Shown: positions 53,133 to 61,731 of the stretch, in pieces
How positions within the stretch are numbered: position 1 is the stretch's first letter
How the letters are laid out: each line of letters starts with the position of its first letter
NCBI RefSeq assembly: GCF_900156865.1
Contig: NZ_LT732529.1
Coordinates: 1,681,422 to 1,745,421 of the forward strand
Length of the DNA stretch: 64,000 nt
Reading direction: 5' to 3'
Origin: Litchfieldia sinesaloumensis
GTDB lineage: Bacteria > Bacillota > Bacilli > Bacillales > Bacillaceae_L
The notes under the pieces: generated by a model
Seen by the model: only the letters and a program-made list of their open reading frames with translations
What the model was told of the DNA's origin: nothing
Database searches by the model: none
Program-made: the position numbers and the translations under genes

Positions 53133-53472
53133 AGGGTATTTCCTCCTTTATCAGAGCGTAAGACAAGGAACGCTTCGACAGCATAACCATGCACGAAGAA
53201 AATGCAAGGCTTTTTTTCGAAGATGTGCTGATAATCAACTTCTGCCACAGTCACAGTGTGAGTTGTCGATTTTCCTCTATCAAGACGCTAACGCATAGTT
53301 CTTTACCCAACTTCTTACAGTTGCTATGTTATTCGCTGAATAGGTAAATGGTGTATATAATGGGCGTAATCTAGGCATTCCCCCAATTGGAAACTACTAA
53401 CAGAATAGGTATCAGGATAATTTGAAAAAATAGTAAGGCAATAATTGATTCAAAACAACGAGAGAGGAACGG
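53133..53472. other. Intergenic region with a structured repeat (53148-53234)
   Basis: 340 bp between the divergent yitC operon and an MFS gene. TTATCAG (53148-53154) is complementary to CTGATAA (53228-53234), and inside are CTTCG/CGAAG arms around CATAACCATG; the element is close to repeats I know from Bacillaceae genomes. The rest (53235-53472) is AT-rich and should hold both promoters. I could not identify a clear sigma-A or sigma-K promoter. Confidence 0.4.
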
Positions 53473-54771
53473 ATGAAGTTCATCCAGCCTTTTACACACC
53501 GTAAAAGAAGGAGATGCAAAAACTTGTCCAGTCAAAAAAATTCAGCAATGACAATTGTTGCGATTGGTTCTATTCCATTAATACTGGTGCTTGGGAATTC
53601 AATGCTCATTCCTGTTTTACCAGAAATGCAAAAAGAGCTTGGGATTAGCCAATTTCAGGTGAGTCTCGTCATAACTGCATTCTCAGTTGCAGCGGCGATA
53701 TCAATCCCACTGCTCGGCTATTTTTCAGATAGATTTACAAGGAAAGCGGTGATTATTCCAGCCCTCATTCTTTATGGAACAGGTGGTTTGATTGCAGGGG
53801 TTGCATCCGCATGGTTTTCCAACCCTTATTTTTGGATCATGGCTGGTCGGGTTATGCAGGGTATCGGCGCAGCAGGAACAGCACCTATCGCAATGGCACT
53901 TACTGGTGATTTGTTTAAAGGTGGCAAACAAAGCCGAGTCTTAGGACTTGTAGAAGCATCCAATGGTTTTGGGAAGGTAATATCACCAATAATCGGTTCC
54001 CTTCTTGCATTATTATTTTGGTATGCTGCTTTCTTTGCATTCCCTATTTTTTGTTTGATTTCCGTACTTCTAACGATGTTCTTTGTCAAAGAAAAGAAAG
54101 AAAAGAAAGAACCACCACCATTAAAGCAATATGTGAGGGGATTATTCTCAGTCTTTAAAAAAGAAGGTAGATGGTTATTTACAGCTTACCTTGCTGGAGC
54201 AACCTGTTTATTTACCCTATTTGGGATTCTCTTCTATTTATCCGATGTACTTGAAAAAACCTATAATACGGATGGTGTACTTAAAGGAGCTATACTAGCC
54301 ATCCCGCTTTTGTGTATGACTACAACATCTTATATAACAGGTAGTAAAATTGGTAAGAAAATGCCACTCATGAAGAAACTCATCATCATAGGTCTTTTTC
54401 TTATGACTGTATCCTTTGCATTGTTAGTCTTTTTTGAAAGCTTGATTCCATTTATTGCGGTCTTAGCGATCAGCAGTATTGGTACTGGTTTAGTGTTACC
54501 ATGTATTAACAGCTTCATTACGGGGTCTGTATCAACCGAGAAAAGAGGATTTGTGACATCTCTTTATGGGTCCGTCCGATTTCTTGGTGTGGCAGTCGGA
54601 CCACCTATCTATGGCTGGCTCATGAATTGGTCAAGAGCAGGCATGTTTTTAACCACTGCGTCACTAACACTGATCGTTGGTTTTTTATGTATGATGTTAA
54701 TTCATGTAAAAAAGAAAAATCCAAATAAAGAAACAAATGATTCATTGTTCAAAAAGCTACAACTTACTTAA
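53473..54771 (+). CDS. MFS exporter beside the sulfolactate operon (YitG-like)
   Basis: 432 aa (415 if TTG 53524 is used). Twelve membrane segments, motif [14 protein letters not shown] and the helix-5 [11 protein letters not shown] antiporter motif. Both starts have sites: GAGAGGAAC before ATG 53473 and AAGAAGGAG before TTG 53524. It is divergent from the yitC-cysC operon, as a putative efflux MFS (yitG) neighbours yitC in B. subtilis. Export of sulfolactate or another metabolite is a guess. Confidence 0.7.
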   Translation: MKFIQPFTHRKRRRCKNLSSQKNSAMTIVAIGSIPLILVLGNSMLIPVLPEMQKELGISQFQVSLVITAFSVAAAISIPLLGYFSDRFTRKAVIIPALILYGTGGLIAGVASAWFSNPYFWIMAGRVMQGIGAAGTAPIAMALTGDLFKGGKQSRVLGLVEASNGFGKVISPIIGSLLALLFWYAAFFAFPIFCLISVLLTMFFVKEKKEKKEPPPLKQYVRGLFSVFKKEGRWLFTAYLAGATCLFTLFGILFYLSDVLEKTYNTDGVLKGAILAIPLLCMTTTSYITGSKIGKKMPLMKKLIIIGLFLMTVSFALLVFFESLIPFIAVLAISSIGTGLVLPCINSFITGSVSTEKRGFVTSLYGSVRFLGVAVGPPIYGWLMNWSRAGMFLTTASLTLIVGFLCMMLIHVKKKNPNKETNDSLFKKLQLT

Positions 54772-54831
54772 TAATCCGTTGGATACTTCGTGTTTATTTC
54801 ATTTAAATTACATTAAAAAGGAGAGGTTATC

Positions 54832-55119
54832 GTGCAAATTTTCGTTTCTCCAGAGGTCATAAAGGAAGATTGTCAAATATTAAATATTGTCAATCAAGAA
54901 AAAAAGGCACTCGGTTATATCTCTTTTTTCTTTGATGAAAAGAAGATGTATGTCTATGGACATTGTGAAGAATTGGGTGTAAGTAAGGATTTTAAAGACA
55001 CGATTACACCCTACATTCAAGGTATGGCGAAAGCAAAGCCAGACTTAGATATCATGTCATATATTTCGATTGGTGGAGAAAAATTAGATTTATCTGAGGA
55101 AGACACAGAAGGTAAGTAA
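54832..55119 (+). CDS. Conserved small protein of unknown function
   Basis: 95 aa, soluble, acidic C-terminus. GTG start with GGAGAGGTTATC upstream. Sequence features: KKMYVYGHCEELGVSKDF and a C-terminal GGEKLDLSEED. I recognise it only as a Bacillus-type hypothetical. It follows the MFS gene by 60 bp and ends in a strong terminator, so it may be read with the MFS gene. Confidence 0.6.
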   Translation: MQIFVSPEVIKEDCQILNIVNQEKKALGYISFFFDEKKMYVYGHCEELGVSKDFKDTITPYIQGMAKAKPDLDIMSYISIGGEKLDLSEEDTEGK

Positions 55120-55147
55120 AGGATATCGATTTTGATATCCTTTTTTC
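55118..55147 (+). terminator. Rho-independent terminator
   Basis: AAGGATATC-GATTTT-GATATCCTT followed by TTTTT. Confidence 0.9.
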
Positions 55148-55253
55148 TTGTTAAAACATGCAACGGTCTATTTTGACAAAATAGTGAACTCATATGGTGA
55201 TTACGTTTGATATGATAAAATGGACTTACATAGAAAACGAAAGGTTGTTAATC

Positions 55254-55733
55254 ATGAAAAAACGATATGTCCTCCTTATACTAGTGCTCATGTTTGGAAC
55301 GTTTGGTTGCTCTCAAAGTGAAGAAAGTCATGAGTCTGAAGGGCAAGACCATGTAATGGGAGATATACGTGAGGAAACAGTATCAATAGAAGTACTTCCC
55401 TCCTTCTTAGAAGATAAATCAGAGGAAATGGTGACAATTTATCAGGCCGCGGCGATGCATCAAGATTTACTTGAAACGATACCATGCTATTGTGGGTGTG
55501 CAGATTCTGTTGGCCATCGCGATAGCTATGACTGCTTTGTTCACGATACTAAGGGCGAAAAAATTGTGTGGGATGACCACGGTACAAAATGTGGAGTATG
55601 CTTAGATATTGCTGCCACAGCTGTGCTTGAGTTTTCACAAGGGAAGTCACCTAGTGAAATCCGTTCCCTAATCGATGAAACCTATAAAGAAGGCTATTCA
55701 AATCCAACACCAACTCCAATGCCCGGAATTTAA
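55254..55733 (+). CDS. PCYCGC-motif lipoprotein
   Basis: 159 aa. Signal peptide with lipobox FGTFGC (Cys19), then an acidic linker and the PCYCGC motif at residues 77-82, followed by CGVC. The family is frequent in Bacillaceae; cysteines suggest metal or redox chemistry at the cell surface, but function is not established. ATG 55254 with AAAGGTTG upstream; the 20 residues before it are non-signal-like. Strong terminator follows. Confidence 0.82.
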   Translation: MKKRYVLLILVLMFGTFGCSQSEESHESEGQDHVMGDIREETVSIEVLPSFLEDKSEEMVTIYQAAAMHQDLLETIPCYCGCADSVGHRDSYDCFVHDTKGEKIVWDDHGTKCGVCLDIAATAVLEFSQGKSPSEIRSLIDETYKEGYSNPTPTPMPGI

Positions 55734-55737
55734 TAAA

Positions 55738-55773
55738 AACGACGTGTGAGACTTGCTCACACGTCGTTTTTTT
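55738..55773. terminator. Bidirectional terminator
   Basis: AACGACGTGTGAG-ACTTG-CTCACACGTCGTT followed by T7, between convergent genes. Confidence 0.92.
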
Positions 55774-55776
55774 ATT

Positions 55777-56619
55777 CTATTCTGCGTAATACATAAATCC
55801 AATTGCACCTGGACCTGTGTGGGTGCTAATAACAGGAGTTGTCTCGACAATGTCGACCGCCTCATAGCCAGTAAGCTTTTTAATAGCAGCTTTCAAATTG
55901 GTTGCTAGCTCCATTGCGTCCACTTGAGCAATCGCAACTCCTTTAATTGTTTTATTACTAACATCTTCAGCAAATTTTTTGCTTAAATATTTTACAATTT
56001 GAGCATGGCTTCGAACTTTTGATACCGGAGTATACACACCGTCCTGCAAAGAGGCGATTGGCTTAATATTTAATAAGGAACCTATTAGCGCCTTCCCTCT
56101 TCCAATACGGCCACCTTTTACAAGGTTTTCTAATGTATCAACCGTCACAAATAATGTTGAGTTATCTCTGATTTCACGAACACGTTTTAAGATCTCTTCT
56201 TTTGATTGCCCAGCATTAGCCATTTTGGCTGCCTCTACTACTTGAAATCCTAGAGCTCTAGAAATATACATGGAGTCAATTACAGTAACATCTGATTCGC
56301 TTAGCCTAGCAGCATTTTCTGCAGATGCGACTGTTCCACTCATTCCACCTGTCATGTGAATCGAGATAACTTCACTACCGTCACTTCCTAAACGATCAAA
56401 TAACTCCACGAAATGGCCAACTGCTGGCTGAGAGCTCTTGGGTAGTTCGGCTGACTGTTTCATTTTCTTTAAGAATTCCTGTTGTGTAATATCTACACGG
56501 TCAAGATACGTTTCTCCATCGATTGTAATGGATAATGGAACGACCGAGATTCCTAATTCCTTTACTAAATCCTCTGATAGGTCTGCAGTTGAATCTGTTA
56601 CAATTTTTACTTTTGTCAT
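55777..56619 (-). CDS. degV: DegV family fatty-acid-binding protein
   Basis: 280 aa two-domain DegV protein: IVTDSTADL at residues 6-14, PLSITIDGETYLD, TGGMSGTVASA and the C-terminal THTGPGAIGFMYYA. DegV/FakB proteins carry a fatty acid for phosphorylation by FakA; which of the several Bacillus paralogues this is remains open. AGGAAGTGACGT precedes the ATG. Single gene. Confidence 0.88.
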   Translation of the reverse strand: MTKVKIVTDSTADLSEDLVKELGISVVPLSITIDGETYLDRVDITQQEFLKKMKQSAELPKSSQPAVGHFVELFDRLGSDGSEVISIHMTGGMSGTVASAENAARLSESDVTVIDSMYISRALGFQVVEAAKMANAGQSKEEILKRVREIRDNSTLFVTVDTLENLVKGGRIGRGKALIGSLLNIKPIASLQDGVYTPVSKVRSHAQIVKYLSKKFAEDVSNKTIKGVAIAQVDAMELATNLKAAIKKLTGYEAVDIVETTPVISTHTGPGAIGFMYYAE

Positions 56620-56722
56620 ACGTCACTTCCTACGTCTGGCTATCTTTTACTAATTAGCTTGTCCATTTTTATAACGGGCAATCAAAACAAACTATTCATT
56701 CGAAGTTTTATACTTGTATCTC

Positions 56723-56757
56723 AAAAAAAAGAGCCGATTTTGTTTTAAAATCAGCTC
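56723..56757 (-). terminator. Terminator of ypmP
   Basis: GAGCCGATTTT pairs with AAAATCAGCTC (one mismatch), A8 on the left giving a U-tract on the minus strand. Confidence 0.85.
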
Positions 56758-56769
56758 ATTCTAAAACTA

Positions 56770-57021
56770 CTATGCATTATGTTTTAAAATATCTAGTTGA
56801 AAAATCCGTTCATAATCAGTCCATTTTAGTACTGTCTTCAAATGTTCTCGGAACGAATAGATTTGATTTGGACTTGATTTTGTCATGATTTTCGACAAAT
56901 ATGCTTGCAAACGAAAATCGAGCATAAAGCGATATGTGTTGCCTATCTCCAATACTGGAATTTCTATTACTTTTACCTTCTGTCCATAACAATTCTTGAA
57001 CTCTAGGCTTTTAAATAGCAA
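56770..57021 (-). CDS. ypmP: YpmP (DUF2535) small protein
   Basis: 83 aa: MLFKSLEFKNCYGQKVKV at the start and YSFREHLKTVLKWTDYERIF near the end match YpmP/DUF2535. In B. subtilis ypmP lies beside ilvA, as here (117 bp after ilvA's stop). Function unknown. Start ATG with AAAGGACTGAT. Confidence 0.8.
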   Translation of the reverse strand: MLFKSLEFKNCYGQKVKVIEIPVLEIGNTYRFMLDFRLQAYLSKIMTKSSPNQIYSFREHLKTVLKWTDYERIFQLDILKHNA

Positions 57022-57138
57022 ACTATCAGTCCTTTTTCACCCGTTTCCTTTATTATACATGAGAACAAGCATTACGTCTTTGTCTAATTATGTAACTTTT
57101 TCAGTTTTGGGGACCAAAACTGAAAAAAATTTTCGTCG

Positions 57139-58410
57139 TCAGATTAATAAATTGAAGAGAGTGTTCTCTTTATTAAGTTCACGGAATGGAAAGCCCTTTT
57201 TCATCATTCGATTTACAAGCGCTTCGTAATCTTCCTTCTTCTTAAGTTCAATTCCAACTAGTGCTGGCCCGTTATCCTTGTTATTTTTCTTAGTATATTC
57301 AAAGCGAGTAATGTCATCAGTTGGCCCTAAAACATCAAGTAAGAACTCACGTAGAGCACCGGCTCTTTGTGGAAAATTCACGATAAAATAACATTGTAAT
57401 CCTTCATACAACATTGAACGCTCTTTAATTTCCTGCATTCTGCTGATATCATTGTTTCCACCACTGAGTACACAGACAACCGTTTTCCCCTTAATCTGAT
57501 CCTTGTACAAATCAAGTGCCGCAATCGATAGTGCCCCCGCAGGCTCAGCAACAATAGCATTTTCATTATATAAGTCTAAAATGGTTGTACATACTTTTCC
57601 TTCAGGCACAACAATAATATCGTCAACTAAATCTTTACTAATCACGAACGTTTGTTCGCCTACAGTCTTAACTGCAGCGCCGTCAACGAATTTATCGATT
57701 TTAGGCAAGGTCGTAACAGACCCATTAGCAATCGAGGTTTTCATGCTTGCTGCACCCTCTGGTTCAACACCAATAATTGATGTTCCTGGAGAAATGCTCT
57801 TCATATAAGTGGAAATACCTGAGATAAGTCCACCTCCACCAATCGCCGCAAAGACATAATCAATTGGTTCTGCACAATCATTTAAAATTTCAACAGCAAC
57901 CGTTCCTTGTCCTGCCATAACGTCTGCATCATCAAACGGATGGATAAAGGTACGATCCTCTCTGTTGCAACATGCTACTGCTTCTTCATAAGAATCGTCG
58001 AAGGTATCACCAGTTAACACAATTTCAACATAGTCCCGCCCAAAGGCCTCTACTTGTGAAACCTTTTGTCTTGGTGTAGTGGAAGGCATAAAAATCTTCC
58101 CTTGGATTTTTAACGCAAAGCACGAAAAAGCGACGCCTTGCGCATGATTACCAGCACTTGCGCAAACTACACCGTTTTTTAGCTCCTGTTCAGATAAATT
58201 TTTAATTCGATTATAAGCTCCCCTAATTTTAAAAGAACGTACAATTTGTAAATCCTCTCGTTTTATTAGTAAGTTACATTCGTAACGTTCAGATAGCAAT
58301 TCGTTTCTTTGTAAAGGTGTATGGATAATAACATCCTTCAATGTTTGATTTGCTTTAATGATATCCTCTACATGGATCCCATCAAGTCTTTGTTTAACCT
58401 CGTGTGCCAT
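57139..58410 (-). CDS. ilvA: Threonine deaminase
   Basis: 423 aa biosynthetic threonine ammonia-lyase of the Bacillus type, 422 aa in B. subtilis and closely similar. The PLP lysine is Lys61 in RSFKIRGAYN; the phosphate loop is AAIGGGGLISG; the C-terminal ACT-like domain contains VNFPQRAGALREFL. It makes 2-oxobutyrate for isoleucine. ATG 58410 is chosen; the GTG at 58431 lacks spacing to the AAAGGGG site. Single gene with an extended -10 promoter at 58475-58483. Confidence 0.92.
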   Translation of the reverse strand: MAHEVKQRLDGIHVEDIIKANQTLKDVIIHTPLQRNELLSERYECNLLIKREDLQIVRSFKIRGAYNRIKNLSEQELKNGVVCASAGNHAQGVAFSCFALKIQGKIFMPSTTPRQKVSQVEAFGRDYVEIVLTGDTFDDSYEEAVACCNREDRTFIHPFDDADVMAGQGTVAVEILNDCAEPIDYVFAAIGGGGLISGISTYMKSISPGTSIIGVEPEGAASMKTSIANGSVTTLPKIDKFVDGAAVKTVGEQTFVISKDLVDDIIVVPEGKVCTTILDLYNENAIVAEPAGALSIAALDLYKDQIKGKTVVCVLSGGNNDISRMQEIKERSMLYEGLQCYFIVNFPQRAGALREFLLDVLGPTDDITRFEYTKKNNKDNGPALVGIELKKKEDYEALVNRMMKKGFPFRELNKENTLFNLLI

Positions 58411-58477
58411 GAGCCCCATATCCCCTTTCACTTATTTACACTACAATACAGTACAGTAATGAAGATTTAATTTGTTC

Positions 58478-58486
58478 ATTATAACA
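58478..58486 (-). promoter_or_regulatory. Probable extended -10 promoter of ilvA
   Basis: On the minus strand TGTTATAAT (TGnTATAAT) with no good -35, about 70 nt before the start codon. Confidence 0.45.
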
Positions 58487-58596
58487 TGAATTTTCCATTC
58501 TGTAGTGAAATTTTCTAAATATTTTATAACCTTTCGTCGTGAATTCGCTTCCATTAAAATTCGAGATTTTTCTTTTGTTTTTATTACGATTGTCAT

Positions 58597-58625
58597 TTGT
58601 ATTCTCTTTTTATTAGCAGTATGAT
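58597..58625 (+). promoter_or_regulatory. Promoter of the hemolysin III gene
   Basis: TTGTAT (58597-58602), a 17-bp spacer, TATGAT (58620-58625). Confidence 0.6.
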
Positions 58626-58660
58626 TATAGGAAGAAAACGTAGTTTGAGGTGAAAGTGAA

Positions 58661-59314
58661 ATGACATATCGACAGGAGTCATTAAAAGAAGAGATTGCAA
58701 ACGCAATTACACATGGTCTTGGTGTTCTACTTAGTATTCCCGCACTTGTCGTACTAATCGTATTTGCGGTTAAATACGGAAACGCATGGCATGTTGTAAG
58801 CTTTTCAATCTTTGGTGCATCAATGTTTCTTCTCTATCTGTTCTCAACCCTTTTGCATAGCATTACACATCCAAAAGCGAAGAAAGTATTCGCGATATTG
58901 GATCATTCGGCGATTTATTTATTGATTGCAGGTACGTATACTCCATTTGTTTTGGTTACAATCGGAGGCTGGCTAGGCTGGACGCTTTTTGGAATTGTAT
59001 GGGGGCTGGCTGTCCTCGGGATCGTGTTCAAAGTCTTTTTCGTTGAAAAGTTTATGATTCTTTCGACGGTTTTTTATGTTCTTATGGGCTGGTTAATCAT
59101 CGTTGGTATCAAGCCATTGTATGAGAGTATTGGGTTTAACGGTTTTATGCTTTTGCTAACCGGTGGACTGCTTTATACGGTAGGAGCTGTCTTTTATGTA
59201 TGGAGAAAGCTACCGTATAATCATGCGATATGGCATTTATTTGTTTTAGCAGGAAGTGCAGCCATGTTTTTCAGCATCCTCTTTTATGTAGTGGATGTGC
59301 CATTTGTATCGTAA
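58661..59314 (+). CDS. yplQ: Hemolysin III family membrane protein (YplQ/TrhA-like)
   Basis: 217 aa, seven membrane helices of the PAQR/HlyIII superfamily. Conserved polar sites are EIANAITHGLG at the N-terminus, LLHSITH, LDHSAIYLLIAGTYTPF and HAIWHLFVLAGS, the last holding metal-ligand histidines. B. subtilis YplQ lies in the same ilvA neighbourhood. Bacterial members affect membrane energetics and lipid fluidity; the haemolysin name is historical. GAGGTGAAAGTGAA precedes the ATG. Single gene. Confidence 0.87.
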   Translation: MTYRQESLKEEIANAITHGLGVLLSIPALVVLIVFAVKYGNAWHVVSFSIFGASMFLLYLFSTLLHSITHPKAKKVFAILDHSAIYLLIAGTYTPFVLVTIGGWLGWTLFGIVWGLAVLGIVFKVFFVEKFMILSTVFYVLMGWLIIVGIKPLYESIGFNGFMLLLTGGLLYTVGAVFYVWRKLPYNHAIWHLFVLAGSAAMFFSILFYVVDVPFVS

Positions 59315-59330
59315 ATTTAGAGAAAAATTC

Positions 59331-59384
59331 AAGGGGCTATCCGAAAAGTCAGTTTAACGTGACCTTTTAGATAGCCCCTTTTAA
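59331..59384. terminator. Long bidirectional terminator hairpin
   Basis: AAGGGGCTATC pairs with GATAGCCCCTT, with a further imperfect inner stem AAAAGTCA/TGACCTTTT. Confidence 0.85.
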
Positions 59385-59397
59385 TTTACTATACATG

Positions 59398-59874
59398 CTA
59401 TGATTTTGCGTTATACTCTTTTTCTGTTCCATCAAGAAATTTAACTTCTAACTCAAACCTTTGATAATCTTCTTCTAACTCAAATGCTTTTGTTACTGCT
59501 GAAATCACTTCTTCGTCAGGTGTATCCTTGTCAAAGGTTAGTTGTTCAAATTTTGGTCTTACCTCTTCAAATGCTCCGTCACCCTTAAGAACATTGCTTC
59601 CCTTATCATCCTTCAATTCAACTTCCATTTCATCTCTTTCATTTTCATAATCCAAATCAAATTCCTGGTTTTCGGCATAATCTACATCCAAATCAAAGTG
59701 TGTAAAATTAAATGGTGCATCAGTCGTTTGATTTGTATTTTCTTGGGACGTGGCACCTTTTTCCTCGACAGGTATATCTTCTGGTACCTCCTTTACCTGT
59801 TCATCATCACCATTGCATCCTGACATCAGTAACAGAAAAAATGGAACTGCAGTACATAGTAAACGTTTTTTCAT
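59398..59874 (-). CDS. YusW-like lipoprotein
   Basis: 158 aa. Signal peptide with lipobox LMSGC, then an acidic linker and a domain of about 95 residues with the pattern HFDLDVDYAEN...EVELKDDKG...FEQLTFDKDTPDEEVI...FELEVKFLDGTE that resembles YusW (PF14039-type). Function unknown. TAGGAGTCCTAAA before ATG 59874; the 11 extra residues are discarded. Confidence 0.7.
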   Translation of the reverse strand: MKKRLLCTAVPFFLLLMSGCNGDDEQVKEVPEDIPVEEKGATSQENTNQTTDAPFNFTHFDLDVDYAENQEFDLDYENERDEMEVELKDDKGSNVLKGDGAFEEVRPKFEQLTFDKDTPDEEVISAVTKAFELEEDYQRFELEVKFLDGTEKEYNAKS

Positions 59875-59972
59875 TTTAGGACTCCTATCATGGTTTCTTA
59901 TTATCATTTTTTCTATATTAGGAATTAATTATACGGTTTCTTTGCACCTTGATCACTCATCGTTTTTTCTAA

Positions 59973-60015
59973 ATAAAAAACACTATGATTTTCAGGCGCG
60001 AAAATCATAGTGTTT
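59973..60015 (-). terminator. Strong terminator of dfrA
   Basis: AACACTATGATTTTC pairs with GAAAATCATAGTGTT around AGGCGC, A-run on the left for a minus-strand U-tract. Confidence 0.9.
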
Positions 60016-60021
60016 ACATTA

Positions 60022-60516
60022 TTAGTTCTGTGTATCTTTTTCATAGACGAGAAACTTGTAATCATATGGATTTTTCTCATCTTTAATGCCTTGTTCCTTT
60101 GAGATGATCTTCCACTCAGATTTATCAAAGGCAGGGAAGTACGTATCTCCTTCAAATTCCTCTTCGATTTCAGTTATGTATAAACGGTCTGAATATGGCA
60201 GAATCTCTTTAAAGATTTCTGCACCACCAATGACAAATAATTCTTGTTCTGATTCTTTTCTCATTTTTACAATTTCCTCAATGGAATGAATAACTTTACA
60301 CCCTTCCATTTTGTACGAGGTATCTCGTGTAACAATGATATTCTCACGTCCTGGGAGTGGTCGTCCAATTGAATCATATGTTTTTCTCCCCATAATGATT
60401 GGGTGGCCCATCGTCACTCTCTTAAAATACGCTAAATCTGCAGGTAAACGCCATGGAAGGTCATTATCTTTACCTATTAATCGATTTTTATCCATTGCAA
60501 CTAGTAATGAAATCAT
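60022..60516 (-). CDS. dfrA: Dihydrofolate reductase
   Basis: 164 aa chromosomal DHFR: MISLLVAMDKNRLIGKDNDLPW start, catalytic Asp27 (LPADLAYFK), IMGRKTYDSIG, and VIGGAEIF NADPH motif. It regenerates tetrahydrofolate used up by ThyA. GAGG 9 nt before ATG 60516 sets the start; the GTG at 60531 is unlikely. It follows thyA in the order known from B. subtilis thyB-dfrA, but a thyA terminator and a structured repeat lie between, so it may also have its own promoter. Confidence 0.93.
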   Translation of the reverse strand: MISLLVAMDKNRLIGKDNDLPWRLPADLAYFKRVTMGHPIIMGRKTYDSIGRPLPGRENIIVTRDTSYKMEGCKVIHSIEEIVKMRKESEQELFVIGGAEIFKEILPYSDRLYITEIEEEFEGDTYFPAFDKSEWKIISKEQGIKDEKNPYDYKFLVYEKDTQN

Positions 60517-60536
60517 CTTAATCATCCTCACATTTA

Positions 60537-60652
60537 TTCAAATACACCTTGATGTATTTGTGCCCATTTTAATGCCCTCAAGAACTGGAGCATGAAGACA
60601 TTGCCATATAATCTGGCGTTTTTAGTCTTCAATCTCTACTGCTCAAAAATTA
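60537..60652. repeat. ~115-nt structured intergenic repeat, copy 2 (before dfrA)
   Basis: Homologous along its length to 49725-49838. AATACA-CCTTGA-TGTATT (60540-60557) replaces the CGCC/GGCG stem of copy 1; the pair GAAGA...TCTTC and the inner GCCA...TGGC stem are kept. It ends about 6 nt before the dfrA ribosome-binding site, the same placement as copy 1 before cysC. Confidence 0.65.
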
Positions 60653-60685
60653 AATAAAGTCAAGACTTCTTCAGATATAAAAGAA

Positions 60686-60714
60686 AAGCCTAGGGAAATT
60701 ATACCCTAGGCTTA
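60686..60714 (-). terminator. Terminator of thyA
   Basis: AAGCCTAGGG-AAATTATA-CCCTAGGCTT; perfect 10-bp stem. Confidence 0.85.
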
Positions 60715-60729
60715 AAGAAATAGGAATGT

Positions 60730-61686
60730 TTATACAGCAACTGGTGCCTTAATTGTTGGATGAGGATCATAGCCCTCAATCTCGATATCGTCCATTTCAA
60801 AATCAAAAACAGATTCTACAGAAGAATTTATTTTTAAAGTTGGGAACGGACGTGGATCACGACTTAACTGTAAGTTCACTTGATCGATATGATTCGTATA
60901 AATATGGGCATCACCAATTGTATGAATGAAATCCCCAACTTCTAATCCACATTCATATGCGATTAGATGCGTTAACAGCGCATAACTTGCGATGTTAAAG
61001 GGAATTCCCAAAAATAAGTCGCCTGATCGCTGGTACAACTGGCAACTCAATTTCCCATCTGCCACATAGAATTGGAACAGACTGTGGCAGGGCGGTAATG
61101 CCATGAACTCCACATCCCCAGGGTTATAGCCGACAACTAGATGACGTCTACTATCTGGATTATTTTTGATTTGATTAATTACATTTTTCAACTGATCAAT
61201 GGTCTCACCACGTGAAGATTCCCACGCTCGCCACTGCTTTCCATAAACAGGTCCTAGCTCTCCGTACTTGTTGGCAAACTCATCATCCTCAAGTATGCGC
61301 GCTTTGAACTTGTCCATTTCAGCAACATACAACTCATTAAATCCCGGGTCAACTTGACTTCGATTTCCGAAGTCCGTCATATCAGGTCCATTGTATTCAA
61401 CACTCTCAACCCAGTTTTTAAAAGCCCACTCATTCCAGATATTATTATTGTTTTTTAACAAATACCTGATATTCGTGTCACCTTTAATGAACCAAAGCAG
61501 TTCACTAGCAATTAGACGAAATGGAACCCTTTTTGTAGTAAGTAGTGGAAAACCCTCACTCAAATTAAAACGCATCTGATACCCAAAAACAGAAACAGTC
61601 CCCGTTCCTGTTCGGTCCATCTTTTTCGTACCATGTTCAAGAACATGCTTTAACAGCTCAAGGTACGCATTTTCCCCATGTTTCAA
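60730..61686 (-). CDS. thyA: Thymidylate synthase (long ThyA form)
   Basis: 318 aa, the long Lactobacillus-casei-like form with an insertion (about residues 85-135), unlike the 264-aa B. subtilis ThyB. Catalytic Cys200 in [26 protein letters not shown] and [20 protein letters not shown]. It makes dTMP from dUMP. AAGGAGTGAATGGA before TTG 61686 gives the start. Upstream of dfrA. Confidence 0.93.
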   Translation of the reverse strand: MKHGENAYLELLKHVLEHGTKKMDRTGTGTVSVFGYQMRFNLSEGFPLLTTKRVPFRLIASELLWFIKGDTNIRYLLKNNNNIWNEWAFKNWVESVEYNGPDMTDFGNRSQVDPGFNELYVAEMDKFKARILEDDEFANKYGELGPVYGKQWRAWESSRGETIDQLKNVINQIKNNPDSRRHLVVGYNPGDVEFMALPPCHSLFQFYVADGKLSCQLYQRSGDLFLGIPFNIASYALLTHLIAYECGLEVGDFIHTIGDAHIYTNHIDQVNLQLSRDPRPFPTLKINSSVESVFDFEMDDIEIEGYDPHPTIKAPVAV

Positions 61687-61731
61687 TCCATTCACTCCTT
61701 GCATTTCATCATGTTATTATCTTACTACAAA

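Noticed and set aside
57503-57808. 101-codon plus-strand ORF opposite ilvA
   Set aside because: Antisense shadow of a well-conserved gene, with no expression signals.
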